Below, in pieces: positions 11,301 to 43,200 of a DNA stretch of 64,000 nucleotides (position 1 is its first letter; the number at the start of each line of letters is the position of its first letter). The translations under genes were made by a program, and so were the position numbers. Source of the stretch: Branchiostoma floridae (Eukaryota; Chordata; Leptocardii; Amphioxiformes; Branchiostomatidae); contig NC_049993.1 in NCBI RefSeq assembly GCF_000003815.2, forward strand, positions 12,823,189 through 12,887,188, written 5' to 3'. The notes below the pieces were generated by a model. That model saw only the letters and a list, made by a program, of their open reading frames with translations, made no database searches and was not told the origin of the DNA.

Positions 11301-12958
11301 TTATTTTATTTTAAACATCTTCCTCTGTAGAGAATTTATCCAGTTGCTCAAGTTATTTATGATATGTAATGTTCTACCTGAATGGCTAAACTGTATCACA
11401 ATTCATTCAATACTTACTAAGACACTTTTCTGGTAGCTTTTAGCAATACCTTTTGTTGGTGCATAGAGAGCAGCAGTAGTAGCAGTAATATCCATTATTT
11501 GCTGCTGGGATCCCTGACACACGGGTAGGCAGCAGTCGGCTAGTCTTCACAGGTATCGTGCTTCTATGCTACTCTGTCCACTGGGCTCACCCTAGCTAGT
11601 TATTAGACCACACCTTGATGTCCCTCCTGATGTGATGCCCACAGCAGAAAGTTGTATGTAAACGAAATATTAAATTTCAGTTTTTTTTCTTTGTACAGAA
11701 GAGAACGTGAAGGCCAGTCTGCAGCAAACAAACTCCTAGTACCCAAGACACCCACCTCTGCAGATGCCGAACCAGAATACGAGCTGAAACACACCTTCCG
11801 CCGGCTGTGCTCTGAGGTCGCAGGCTTCATATTCGTGGTGGACGCATCACTAGGGATAGACCATGGTGAGTATATGGAGCATGGTGATACAAATGTAACT
11901 AAAGAGTATGGGACGCTGTGAACATTATGTGAGGTGTAAAGCTTAAAACTGGACAAAGTTCTGTATCTGAATGCATGTGTTATCTAGAAGAGTATAGGGT
12001 GAACCGGTGTGCTTGGCCGTAAAGGTGAGCCGTAAATCTGCCGCGTTGTGCCACTAAAAGTGTCATGTTTTGTCGTCTTTCTGAAGTCGACCCTTTTTGC
12101 CTTTTACATGTTTAATAAACTGTAGGGCCTGCACAGCAGAATTTCTTGGTGTTTCTCTTATGAGGATAAGATGTTACAAGTTGATAGGGGAAATTTTTTT
12201 TCAGTAAGCAAAAAAATTAAAGGGTATACTACAGGCGTATGTGATGCTTTGTTTGTTGGTATCAACTGGTGACAACTCATTTGCTTGGAAGGCAATCATA
12301 ATTCTTTCTGACAAGTTTCTTTGATCTGTTATGATAACACTGTAGACCCTTTTGTAACTGTTTTGTTTTTATCTTCTCCTGTAGTTGAGTCAGGATTAGC
12401 AGAGCTGCAGGCCATGACTGACCAGCGCTGGACTCCGGCCTCCACCCCAGTCCTGGTGCTGTCCTGTGTCCCAGGGGAGGGGGAGACCAGACTGACCTGT
12501 ATCAAGGTTATGGAAGCCTTACAGCTGGGGAGCATGACCAGACCATGGCAGGTAAACATACAGGCCAAATTCTCTCTGCATCTTCAATGTTTATGGTACA
12601 TCTCTGTATACAAAAGGGTAGTAAAAAATGCTTAAGTCCCAAAACCCTTATGTTCCAACACCCCTATGCTCTAGATCTGACCACTACATGTTCTAACATC
12701 CCCTTACATCAACTCATGGTACATACAGTACAGGTGTCAGAACATTGGGGTGTAGGAATATAGAAGTGGTCCCTATGTAGGTCTTTGTTTAGAGGTGATG
12801 ACTTGTAGTTGAGTTTGTCTGTATGTTACTATGTGTGATGGGAAACAGTCTTCATGACATTGTGTTTATTCTTGTAGGTGCAGAACGCAGTGGCAGGAAG
12901 TCTGCAGGATGTAGATACGGGTGTCGAGTGGCTCATGAACAATATGCAGGGTACGTGA
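8330..12958 (+). CDS. FBXO4: F-box only protein 4
   Basis: Exons 8330-8572, 9626-9822, 10247-10482, 10967-11042, 11699-11865, 12385-12551 and 12878-12958 join in phase to 388 aa (human 387). An N-terminal region of about 81 aa precedes the F-box (EPVKLHILSFLDVKSICQLA, about 82-130), which would bind SKP1 in an SCF ubiquitin ligase. The rest is the atypical small-GTPase-like substrate domain of FBXO4: MFGPGLNTNTSQIV, the Gly loop GGGGGLAIKF, LITLYSGTR, FIFVVDAS, VLVLSC and the C-terminal RPWQVQNAVAG. In vertebrates the substrates include TRF1 and cyclin D1. The start is the first in-frame ATG (only TTG upstream). The stop lies in exon 7 although GGGTACGT there resembles a donor; the length and C-terminus agree with the family. 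Confidence 0.95.
8948..9469 (+). mobile_element. 5'-truncated non-LTR retrotransposon (LINE) 3' end
   Basis: In FBXO4 intron 1. The frame ending at 9259 reads LPNHLLDSLESVQKRCMRII and on to ARALDLLY-like text, the C-terminal thumb region of a CR1/Jockey-like reverse transcriptase. An untranslated tail follows, ending in an ATTC microsatellite (about 9448-9470). CAAAAGG at 8941-8947 and 9470-9476 is a plausible target-site duplication. The element is dead: no endonuclease and no RT catalytic core. Confidence 0.8.
10600..10890 (+). mobile_element. tRNA-derived SINE
   Basis: In FBXO4 intron 3. A box A-like TGGCATAACTGCAG and a box B GGGTTCAAATCTTG lie near 10624 and 10662. The tail (GAAGGAGCAGAGTAGGCTCT to TATGGGACTACCT) is shared with a copy near 40220-40330 and a related head near 35440-35560. 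Confidence 0.7.
11986..12045 (+). repeat. Dispersed repeat, GAAGAGTA..GGTGAACCGGTGTG family
   Basis: This segment in FBXO4 intron 5 resembles 4114-4165, in the 3' region of the NHL gene (GTAGGGTGGACCAGTGTGAT, then a TAAAAGTGAGTCGTA stretch). Two copies in the window suggest a dispersed element of unknown class. Confidence 0.5.
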
Positions 12959-14957
12959 TGTCCTGTGCTCAAAAACTCTGTGTCACTGTCTACTAACTGT
13001 CAAATACTGTACGTTTGTTGGTACTCAAAGCATACATTTGCAATTGAGGCAATGGTACTTAAATGTTTTTGATGTAAAAAATTACAAGATTTACTGTACA
13101 AAAAGGAACATCAACCATTAACAATGTAAGCAAATACTGTAAATGAAGGAGACTTGAGTCTTGACTTGACCAATTTATTTCCTTTTGTTTGCTAGATTGA
13201 CTTCCCTAAAAAATCTGAATGCTATAGAACAATAGATTACTAGTAGTAGATTCTGAAATGGTTTGGTGTTCTTGCCTTGGGACCAAGCAATTGTTAATAA
13301 ATGATTCTGGTTATCTTTTTGTACTGTTGTTTTCATCTTATATACAAGGTAACAAAGATGTATTATGTTCTTGTATGTCCAAAGTTATTTTTAAATACTA
13401 TTGACAAAACTTACCATGACTACTAGTACATGTATATGACTCTGATAAAAGAACTAGAAATAGTTAATGTCAGTGACAGAAATGTACAAAATGTTCTTCT
13501 CATTACATGGAATGTAACGGAAGGTTGTCATAAGAATTCCTTTACTGCAGTAGATATATAACTACCCTTATATGTAATATACTGTATATAGATAACAATG
13601 TTATTCTGAGAAATGTCTCTCTATACTGTATAATTTTGTACATTGTATATAACACATCATGATGTCTTCATAATAAATGGTACTGTGCTATCTCTCTTGC
13701 AGCAGTGCCAATTGCTAAGCAAAAATTCTTTCAAGTGTCCATCGTTTATTACAGAGTTACTAATAATGATAATACTAATAGTACTCCAGTGATGATGATA
13801 ATTACAAGATATAAAATACAACTCAAATGGCAAAACTCTAATATATTACAACTCTCTACACAAACAACATGAAAAAATGGAATTATTTTTTTGGATTTTT
13901 CATCATTTGAAAAAAAAATGCACATAAAATGTTACATTTTAAAAGTCACAGGGAGCTAGATAAACCTTTCTCACAGTTAACTTTGGTCAGATTGTAAGAT
14001 ATATTAGATTATTACAGATTCAGACCAACTCTCATTTATGTATCCCATTGGTATACCATCAGACTTATCATTAATATTTGTAGTATGCTATTATGCTATA
14101 TGGCTTATTTACATCGTTGAGCACCACTACCATTCTGTTGAGGTGACCGATATGTAAATAAAACAAAACTCTCTTAAGTAATTGAAACAAATTTCATTGG
14201 TAAGTGTATTTTGTAAGCTTTACACATTTTGTTGTCTTTTAAATCATACTTCAACTTCATGGATCATATTCCAATCATGCAGTTATAGCGATAAAAGAAT
14301 ACAGATTATACAGATTTAATTTGGGTCATTGAACGGTCTCCATTCAGCGATGAGCCTAAAACTAACGCAACTGCTGCTCTTATAAAAAAGGCATGCTCTA
14401 CCAAATCAGCACCATGCTTTTTTTACATTATGATATAGACTGAGATATGTTCTTGAATGTGCAAGTTAGAAGGTCTCTCCCATGATTTAGTCAATTCCTT
14501 AATTAGTACATTCACAAACATAACTAAGCCCATTCGAAAGATTAAACATTTTTAATTAATCCTCGTTTACAATCACAGCCGCATGGTGAGAACACACTGT
14601 CCTTGACAGGTAACAAATAAATATCTATAAATTACGTAGAGCTACTTTCATGTGTATGGTGTAACATTAATGAATTTCCAATTACTGACTGGCGTTGTAA
14701 ATGTGTATCAGTCTTAGATCAGAAAATGAAATTATGTGGCCATTCCTTAATGTATTGTATTGTGTTACTTGGCCACTTTTGCTGTACTGCATTTGTTATA
14801 ATGTATAGTATTGACATGTCTATTTCAAGACCAAGTCTAAACAAAGCCCTCGGCTTCTCTGTCTATTCTAAGCTTAGATCTACAGTCCATATTCTTCAAG
14901 GTGGTGTCATTTAATATGTGTTGTCAGCCGGTATCAACTTTGAAAGTAGGTTGCTTC
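12959..14957. other. 3' UTRs of convergent FBXO4 and Tie genes
   Basis: A/T-rich with no credible exon. AATAAA on plus at 13296-13301 suits FBXO4, and another lies near 13672. TTTATT at 13745-13750 (AATAAA on minus) suits the Tie gene, implying a Tie 3' UTR of about 1.2 kb. Confidence 0.5.
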
Positions 14958-32598
<17,641 letters not shown>

Positions 32599-34282
32599 TG
32601 TAAGCCTCTGCCACTGGCCGATTCATGAATGAAACTCGCAAGGACTTTTGGGACGTACGCGCGTGCAACATCGGATGAACGGATTTCCTCTCACCGAATC
32701 CTGTCCACCCCTGGCTACAGTTTGGTATCGCCCTATTAGTTCAACGCTAGCAAACAGTGTTCGATGTTTTTGGGTTATGCTATTTGTCCTGGAGGTATGT
32801 TCCGAAGAAAAATTGCCACTCTTAATGGGAAGTGAGTAGGTTCCGGTTCCAGTAGCACGGAAGAGGCCGGATATAGACAAGCAGTGTCAGAAGATGTTTG
32901 CAATACTGGGACATACAAAATAACGTCAAATTCACAGAATTCTGAAAGCCCCTTCTTGTTGCAGTTTAGGAAACGTGTCCGAGGATGACAAATAAATGTA
33001 CAAAGATCCTCTATTGTTTCTCTAATATAAAACAGTAAGAAATTTATAGCAGTTGCCTTATGAATTGAGAAGAAAATATAGCCATTCACAAGTAGGTCTT
33101 GCCCTCTTCTACATGTACAGATTATGAGCAACAGGATAAGTGGTGCAGGAATGTACAAGATTTGAAAGTGTGTTATTGACATTTCTGATGTAACTGCATG
33201 TAATCTTCATTTCAATGATCGACGTTTAGGAAGTGACAGGCTATTGGCATGGGGATTTTCGTAATAATTGACATCTCAAAAAAGTACTCATTGACTAAAT
33301 GTTAGAAGAAAATCATAAAAGATCTACATCAGTTTGTCCTTTTAAGTCTCATATTATTATAAAGGTATTCTGGCAATTGAGCTTACCCCCACCAAAGGTT
33401 TCAAATGTAATACTGTATCGCTAAAGGGTGGAGGAGGGGGGGGGGGGCGATTTCTATAGAGGTCATGACTTGGTACTTGACTTGACTCTCCCGATGGAAG
33501 GAAATGATTCAAATGCTGTCATGGCCTTCCATAAGGTCACTAAGAAAGGGCACATTCTCAGAAACTACAAAGAAAAGCCGTTGTTGCTTGAGTAATGTAT
33601 TTTCCAACATGCTTTTTGATGACTTTTGTATCATTCGTAAAGACTTTTTATACTCAACTTCTAAAAACAAATGTCAGAAAACATAATAACCTCTATCACT
33701 GTAGTAGACTATGTGAAAAATTGCACTCATTTTGAAAAGAAAATGATATTTCAATTGTACACTTGCTGAGCACAGAAACATTACCAGCTTTCACACAAAT
33801 ATACAAACAAACTCACACATTTATAAGGAATAAATTTACAACATATGTTCCTGTTAACTTCTAAACCATACTTTGAATAATTCCACAAAAGTGAAAATAT
33901 GTGTGATTACAAACTGGAATGTGAGGAAAGTTATCTCTTACTGGGTACTAGTACTTATTCATAGATATATTACAATGGTGCTACTTTGCTTCATTTTAGG
34001 GTAGAAATTGCGATCGGGCAGAATCAAGGACTCTACTGGTGGAGACTGCATGCAATCAGAGATGCCTTCTACAGAGACTCTAACCAGGATCTCTACCATG
34101 TAGAATAGTCATTTTCACTGAGATATATCCCGATTGCGATCTCTGTCGACAAAGAATCCAATCGTAGAATAGACTCGTAGACAATTGCTGATTCTGACAG
34201 ATCGCCATCTCTATATCAGTTTTGCTATGTGAGAAGACAAGAGTGTTCCCCAGTTAGGTCCCATCTCCTGCTGAGTCCCAGG
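32599..34282. promoter_or_regulatory. IFT74-Tie spacer: Tie promoter side and IFT74 3' side
   Basis: No coding exon is seen. The part nearest 32599 should hold the Tie 5' UTR and promoter (minus strand). A G-homopolymer lies near 33430-33448. A short inverted pair around ATTGCGATCGGG (near 34009) and CCCGATTGCGAT (near 34128) lies close to the IFT74 3' end. Confidence 0.4.
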
Positions 34283-37200
34283 TTAGGCTACAGGCCGTCC
34301 ACTCAGCTGATCCTGCAGCATCTTGTTGTACTCCTCCACAGTCTTGGTGACCTTCTGCATGGTCGGACGGAAATCACTCTCCATCGTCTTTGTGGCAATG
34401 ACTGGAGGACTGGTTAAGGACAAATCAAGTAGGCATAGAACACAAAAAAAGGATTGGATCATTCAATATCTGTATCAAACAAAAACTGTTTGAGAAAGTT
34501 TCTTTGAAATTTTCTTGCTAAAATTTGACTTTCCCTTTGAAATGAATTTAATTTCCCATTTGTCTCAATATTTCTAAACACAGCTATTTTAGGACACATG
34601 TTAAAAATTTCCTATTTTAGAGATTACACATTTTATAGTGGTGGTTGAATCATGTAGAGATTATAAGAGGTTAATACCAGTAAAGTGAACCAAATGAACA
34701 TTTAGGAGTTTCCTATAAGAGGAAGTAGAAATGGACAGGGGAAATGTTACAACATTCTATTGAAATCCCCACCCATAACGTGTGGGGTCCACAGGACTCT
34801 TAGTCTAAACAGAGGATAGGCTCCAACTGTTTTTTGACGTTTTTTAAGCCGTTTTTGCCAGACGTTCTATTTTGTCAGAGTTTTTTTTTGTCGGCAAACA
34901 AATGGTGACAAAACAGACAGCCTGATAAAAACATCTAAAAAGATCAGCCGGAGTCTAACCTCTGCTTGGACAGTACCTTGAGCCTACCCCCAGGAGAGTT
35001 TCTATGTATTACATGTCTGAGTGAGATGTCTGTGGCCAGACTTCCTGTCAACACCATGTTTATCACAGGAAACATGTCTGTGTCATCGCTACTCTTCCTG
35101 CTACTAGGTTGGCACAGTCTCTATTACATACAAATTAGAGGTACGAGGGGCGTTCAATAAGTAATGGTGCGTTCTTGCGCCGGATCACTGCGCGACACTC
35201 AACTGACTCCATTTCACACCTGACTCAGTTCAAACTCCTGTAAATCAAAAACCACAATTAGTTCAGAGCTGTTTTTTGCAACATGATCTATAGAGATATG
35301 AATCATTACACATATACAATTTCATCTAGATCAGACAACTAGAAGTGGGTCAGGACCATTACTTATTGAACGCCCCTCGTATCAAGCCTAAGCATGCTGT
35401 CTGAAATACATTTACAGTTTTAGTACATGATCATCAGCGTTGTGTAATGATTGGTGTGCAGTGCCAGAATCATGAGGTCCTGAGTTCAAACCCTCTGTAG
35501 GCAGTGATGTTATGCCCTTATGGAAAGACAAATTTCGCACTTCAAAGCTGGTCTAGGGTATGTTCCCAAGCAGCCTTTGTAACCCCTTCTCCTCCTGGGT
35601 CAGTTGGTCCTTATTACTTGTCTAGTTAAATGGTGACAGATAAAAAACATCAAAAACCTAAATGATTGACTCCCTAAAGAGTGCAACATTGTTGATATGT
35701 TACTGCAAAAGTGCAATAGCAAAATGTGCATTGGTATTGACCTGGCAGCATAGTAGGAGTCTGTATGGGGCCCTGGAAGTCTGAAGGTCCTTACTATGAA
35801 TCTGTCACTCACAGGAAATGTACTACCAACAAGTGAACCCATCCAAAGGATACACTCCTTCATGACAAAGTTGTTCTGCTCGTGGTGCTGCCACTTCCGC
35901 TGGAGGTTACTCAGCTGGGTGTGGGTCTCGTTATCGCTCAGCTGTGCCTTCAGCTGGTCGTACTGCGCCGAGAGCTCAGACATTCCTGTAAACATAGCGT
36001 AAAGCCATTTTAGTGAAGAGCTTTCCAACAAACTTGCATTAGAAAATACAGTAGGGGTCTCTTTAGACAACTACAAACTGCAGTTAGATTTAGATATGAA
36101 TGGTTAAGTAGATGTGACAAGTAGTCTAGTGTAATACAGTGTAAGCTGCCACTGCATTTCTGAGGAGCTACACAAAATCGAGTGTTACACAAAATGATGG
36201 TTATACTGGCTAACAAATTTGGTATCAGAGATCATACCAATAAAAGCTGCATAGGTATAACTTCTTTGACAAACAGATTGGAATGTGTGGGTCTTGAGAC
36301 ACTATCAGAAACACAATGTCATATCACTTACCTGTTTTAAACATGTCCCTCCTCTTCATAAGTAACACCTTGTCCTCTTGGAGTTTCTGGATTAAGAGAA
36401 GAAATACAATGTCTTCAAACAACAAATACTGAAAGCTCCACCACAAATTGTTTGAATTTCTTAACCAGGAAAAAATGCGCCTTGCTTTGTGCAGTTTTCA
36501 AACACGTTTGTATCATCAAAACATTCAGGTTTTACTTTGTAAAAACATAAAAAAGATCAATAATGCATAGAATAAAGCTTAAAATGTTTAATTGAATGAA
36601 TGAGAACATACCCTTTTCTTCTCCTCATGATGCTGCTTCAGTTTGTCCAAGTCTTCGTATGTGGACAGTTCCTCATTCATCTGTTGTATCTTCTGTTTGA
36701 GTGACTCCAGCTCTGTGGTGATCTTAGTCTCCAACTGTTCCACCTTAGCCAGGTCCATCTGGAGTTTCTGACTCTCTGGAGGGTACAGAATGTAAAATGG
36801 TTCAGTAGTTAAAGGCACCTGATACATTATTGCAACATTAAAACTGGAAATATTCTGGATAAAACAATCGGTACAATATTGACATTTACATAATCTTACT
36901 AGCACATTTCTATCATTATTTCATACTTTGAGCATTTATCATGTATGCAAAACATGCTGCAAATGGGTTCCTTTATATATTGTACCCCACAACAAATCAG
37001 CACAGAATCAAGCCAGTAACAGTTTCCCATCTGTAATTTTCGGTGATTTCTGACTGTACGAGTTGACTGGGCTCATTGAATCTGATTCACGCATTTGCGA
37101 ACCAAACCTGATTCGATGAAGTGACGATACCTCCGGAAGCGGGCGAGACTCATTGGTCATGTTCACGTGCGTTCCAAAAATTTGAAATAATGGCCGCCCC

Positions 37201-40200
37201 AAAAGTATGGGTGGCACTCAGATTTGTAACGGGTTCTCACCACTCAATGACGTTGCATCTTTGCTCAATGATGTTTGATATGCAACAATGGATAGTGTCA
37301 TTTCATCTTACTGTGTGTAAACATGACTTGAAAATGGAACCCCACTGTTACAAGGGCCCTGTTACACACCTTCAGCCAAGTTGGCGGCAGTGGCCTTGGA
37401 CTTCTCCATCTCCGTCTCCTTAAAGTTCAGGTCGTCTTGGAGAGTCCGCAGCTGCTGCTGGGTCACACCTGGCAGGTGTCTGGCGCGGGTGATTTTCTGT
37501 CAACACAAACGGAACATAAATACAAGTTGAAGTCCTTCTTATACCAGGTGACATATCGGGTGACACTCATCTCCGTTTCTGTAGCCCTAACTTTGTGCGA
37601 TCACTACAGCAGGGGGCTAGTCCACTGGTATAGAGTGTGTGTTAAACTACCATATACTGTTTCCTAAATACTTAGTGCTTAGCAGAATGTGCTATTTTTG
37701 AACGTCTTTTGTACAACTTTTGTACTAGCTTCACTCACCCTGCTTGAAGCCTCCAGTAGTGCCACAATGTTGCCCTCAAGTTGTCCTTTGGTTTCCTGCA
37801 ATGATTGTTATGAAACTTAGATGTAGAACACTCATATCATAAAGCAGCATGTAGCATCATTTGATGAAGTGAATGTTATTCACGAGTTTTATAATTTTGC
37901 TGCCTTAAAGAGTCAATGATTTTCATACCATAACATGAATCTTAATTACATGTAGATGGGGAAAAAGAGTATTAACCTCTCTTTCATTGCAAGTTATGAT
38001 AGAAAGGACTACTTTCAAAGCTATGTACGGACGTAGAACGAACCAGTTCTGAACCCTTGGTCTGTTCAAAGCTGTTCAGGAACTCATCCATGGTTTCTTC
38101 TCTCTTCTTCAGCTCCTTGTACTTCAGGTTTCTCTCACCTAAAAGCAGAACATTGTTACAGTCTCTACTGTATATCATTAAAAAAAAAAAATTGTAAGCA
38201 TATATATGGGCCAATAGAATACAATATATGCACTACATATAAGAGTTTCATAGTTACATGGTTACAGAGGGAGACAGGTTACCCACCCTGGTGTTCCTCC
38301 AGGTCCATGTCTAGCTGGCGGATCTCCTCCTGCAGAGCGTTGATCTTTTCTCGGATCTCTGTTGTTCTGAGGGAACAAAGATGTGCATCACAAAACTGGC
38401 CTTACAAGACTTGTTCTAAACATACAATTTTGTACAACTAAGAAGACTGGCATAATTCTAATGAGTTATCTAAGCACAAAACAAGCTTCAAATTGGAAAG
38501 ATTAATAGTTTGAACTAAGGGATGGACCAAGATGAATCTCATGGGGGTAACCGGTCGTTTCGTTACATCGCCTTTTCGTTACAGTCGATTCGTTACATCA
38601 CGACTAGTCATTTCGTTACACATGGCAAAGTCTTTTCGTTACACTTGATTATTATCCTATCTTGGTCGCATGTTAAACGCTATAAGTGTTTTCCTGTTAT
38701 CTTTTTCAGGTTGATCTTCCTTGGTTGACATTAGAGACGTGACTGGACTGGCAATTTTACGTTTGGTTTTGGTTACATGTTTGTTTTTTATCGTTCGGTT
38801 TTGTTCCGTTCCGTGATACCAATAGACACATATCATTCATCCCTAACACGTCCCTGTTTCTCATATCTCTCCACTAACACTGTTCAATGTTTCTATATCT
38901 TCAAGAAAGGGTATTCGATTAAGTCTTTACCGGGGAAATGCGAATTCGGAAAAGGTAAGTCGGGGAATAATTTGCGGCTCGGCTCGGATCCAAGATGGCG
39001 GCCCGACTGGGTCGGCTATCCCAGCATGCACAGCGATTGCAAGCGGACCATTTAGAAGAACTTCTGTTGCTGTAATGTATCTTAACCCGGCTTTACTTTG
39101 AATCTTTCATATTTATATTCAGTCAGAAATACACAACAAGATTATCGTTCCATTTGGGTTACCCACCGACCTTTGTCCTGTCATTACTATTACAGTACTA
39201 CGTACGTGGTGGGAAGGAGGACAGTGAACCCTCGAGTCATGCAATGCATGACGGTCTAGCATCAGTTGTCGACAAAGGAAAACATTTGTGTGCGTTTGGT
39301 TGTAGGAAATGTACAGAAACATGATATTTTCTCCGTTTAAACCGGCACATGGGTAGTGTTTAGTAAGAAAATTGCTATGGAGAGATATCAGCCTGAAATA
39401 TTTAATTTGAAGGGGTATTGAATATCGCTTTTTTGGCAAGTTGTCGGCGCCGAAAGTGCGTGCCCGCCGATCTAACAACAATAGGTTCTTTACTGCGCGC
39501 GCTGTATATCACCGATACTAAAAGCATTTAATCGTAATTTATTGTACACATCACAGCATGTATGATAGATGCTCAAGCTACTACATAACGCAGATAGGTT
39601 CCACAGATATAATGTGTAATCGCTCCTTGGTTAAGATGACCGTTCAAGTATCCACACTGGATTTCGATTTGTTTTGTGTGCGTGGTATGAAATCGTTTCT
39701 TAATTAAGAAAATACATGTATACCAGAAAGCAGGATATTTCCACAAAAACGAAGTAGATTATGTCACGTATCTTCCTAGCAGCCTGTGTATATTGATTTG
39801 ATCGAACAGTCAGCCGACATTTATTAATACATGTACATCGAGCGGGCGCACCCGGCAGTGGACCCGACGGGCCGACATGCAGCGTGGCCCGTCAACGCCT
39901 CCATCGCTTAGTGGCGTTCAATACCTGCCGAAAGAAAGAAAAAGAATTGAATTTTGAGTGCCGGCTGTTTGTTAGTAATTGTAAGAAGTACTATAACGAC
40001 CTGAATTTAATCTGTAACGAAAAGACTTCATGATGTAACGAAATGACCTCATGATGTAACGAAAAGACTTCATGATGTAACGAAATGACGTGTAACGAAA
40101 AGACGATGTAACGAAACGACCTGTATTCCTCATGGGACACAGGATCAAGAGGTTATGGCTACTTCAACACAACTTTACTTTCTCCTACCACCCATAGACC

Positions 40201-43200
40201 AGAACCTACCAGCCATGAGTTGGGGGGGTGGTAGAAGGAGGAGGATGGGCTCTGCCTTATTATACCATGCACAAGACACCGTGGATGACAACGCACTGCC
40301 CTATGGCTATAGCCTATAGGACTACCTTAAGTTTACCTAAAGTATTTACATTGTGCGATGTTCCATAAATGCATTTACTATTGCAATGGTTTTATTTCAT
40401 GGTAGAGGAAAAAAAGAGACTTTTTCGATGTTCCAAATTCATGGTTGAGACAAGTTTGCAGACAGTAGTAATACATGGTTATTGTATCATTGAACACTAT
40501 TTGAACACATAGTTCTGCCTTCTGGTGTCATGAATTGACGGTGGAGAAGTCTCTGTAAAAATTGAAAAACCTAAACTTTTAAGTTAAAAAAAAGAAAGAA
40601 GTTTTCTAGATTTCCAGTTAGTACTTACTGCCTGTCCATGCTGGCGATCTCCTGGTTGTCCTCCTTCACCTGTTTGAGGAGTTTCTCGCGCTCCTCGGCG
40701 GGCGAGCCCTTGGCCTGGTCCTCTGCCATCAGGTTATCCCGCTTCGCCTCCAGCTCGTGGAGCTGCTCGTACAGACGCACAGCCTCCTGTTTGATCGTAG
40801 ATGTCGACAGCTCCTGCAAAAACAACATGATGTGCACGAATGTTACATTTACATCATTCATGCCAGTGTTTTGCCCGATCAAATGGACTGTTTTTCCTTT
40901 AACCATCAAAGTGTAATGAGATCCTCTATGACCTCGGTTTGTGTTTAACAAAGCAGCAGCCAGCAGGAGACAGTTAAATGACTGCCATCCAGTAAACCTT
41001 ATTGCTACCCCGCCCACCAGGGACGACAGATGATGATGATGATTGCTACAAACTAGCGTATCTTTTGAGTACGAAGATTCATCATGTAATCACATTTCCA
41101 TTCAAATTTTGTATGTAACATTTGTATGACATTGTGTTCATTCATAGCTACAATATGAAGGATTTTGTTTCGAATGTTTGTGTTTCACCATTGTTGTGGC
41201 ACCCCAAAATCAGCTCAACCAGGTTTGTTATTATTTTTTCTTATTTCAAAGTAAAATAAAAACAATAAATGTGTACTCACATCTTCCAGGTTCTCCTTCT
41301 TCATATTAAGAGAATCCAGCTCTTGCTGTTGTCTCTCCAGATCCTAGAATGTAACACATTGATTCTTAAAACTGAACAACAATGTATATTGAAGAGCTCA
41401 GTACTTCTGTATTTGATGCTGAAATTACAACACACAAATGGAAATCAAACAACCAAAAGTATGTCCACATGTATGTGTTATGGTTTCAGATGATATGACA
41501 AGGAAGCGGAAAATTCCTGACACTAACAAATGTAACAGTAGCTAGTTTTTGTAAACCTAAAAATGTAAAAAATATTGTAGACCATACCTCCAGCAATGTT
41601 AGGTTTGCTTTCTTTAGCTGGTTGTACAAGCCCTTCTTGTCTGGACTCTGTATTAAAACAGGGAACAAAATTCATCATTGCCATTTGCTAGTGACCGATC
41701 ATTAAACTAAAGAAACAAATTTTAAATTGTATCAAAATTAAAACCGTTATACGAAATACGTACCATGCCTTCAACCAGGCTGTCCGTCAGACGGCGCTGC
41801 TGTTCAATCTCTAGTTCCAGCTGTCTCAGCTGTTCCTCTTTCCTGTTAAAAAAAAAATAATTTATCACAATCTTTTTCTCACCAGCAATACATATAAATG
41901 TAACTGAGCTGGACTGTACTATAGCACAGAAATTGCCTGACTTATTACATCCTGTTGTTAATATAATTTAACAGGTTTCCACAGCACAAACCAAACTAAG
42001 ATATTGGATAAAATAAACTCACTGTCTTCTCTCAGTAAAGATGGTGTCCATGTTCTTTTCTTCCCTGTCATTCTGGACTTTCAGCTGTAAAAACAAGCAA
42101 TTAATAGTTCAGCAAAATGTCTTTTGCAAGACTATAACATCACATCTTAACATCAATTTTATTTTCTGTTCCAATATGGATCAATCTTTTCCAAGACAAC
42201 TTTAGCCTTATGGAACCATATTTAATATTCAACTTCTCTATATGCTATCTATCAGTGTATTGAGGCTTATCATGGATGCCTTGCCTTGCCTAGTCGACCC
42301 CCGGAGGGGACGGGGTAAGTCCATGGATGCCTTAGTTATAACTTGAATTCCCTGGCAGCCATGTTGGTGGGTAATCAGATTTTAGCAGCTGCTTGCAAGC
42401 ATGTTTAAACAGATGTACACTGTAATACAACATGGTCAAATGATGTTGTATGAAGAGCCTGTATAGCAATACTGGAGCAATGCTTTTAAAGTACTTACCA
42501 TGTTGTAATCCTCCATGACTTCTTCCATCTCTGTGTCTGTATTTATCTTGTCAACAAGCTGGGAACAAGGAGGAAATTATTGAAATGTAGTGAATCAGCA
42601 CAAACAGCCTTTCATGAAAGACAAAATTTCCATACAAAGAGAAAAAAATACTGATGCCATTTGTGATAATGATAAAATACACACCATATTGTAGTCTGCC
42701 AACTCTCCTTGCAAGCCTCTGAGTTCACTGGCCAGTGTTTCAGCCCTAGATGCAAATTTCATCAATAAGTGTTACTTAGTTACCATTCAACATGAAGCGT
42801 TTGTTTCAAATTATAATTTAACACTTTCAGAAATTCACAATGATTATTACCAAGATCGATACCATTGCTGTTTTTTAAAATTTGACCAAATACACTTTTT
42901 TGGACCTACTCCCATACATGTGTATGTAGCCCTGGTGCTCAACCCATGAATGTACAATCATAACAAATAAAATTTCCATTGATATACAATACAATGTATT
43001 TGATAAACCACTCACAGAGATATGAACAACCAAATCTATCATCTTTTTAAGCTTAATTTGTTATTTAACAGCAGTTGCCATAACATGAACAAGAGCATTG
43101 ACAGTCTCTGCTCAAGAATTAGGTCCAATACATTGTAAACATTTTCTGCTGAGATATTGCTGATCGTTTTAACACTTTGAGATGTCATAGTCAAACCCAC

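Noticed and set aside
12950-12960. GGGTACGT at the FBXO4 stop as a splice donor
   Set aside because: Stopping here gives 388 aa and a C-terminus matching the family; no good downstream exon was seen.
39119-39481. 120-aa minus frame inside the 1.58-kb transposon
   Set aside because: No transposase motif and no similarity I can recognise.
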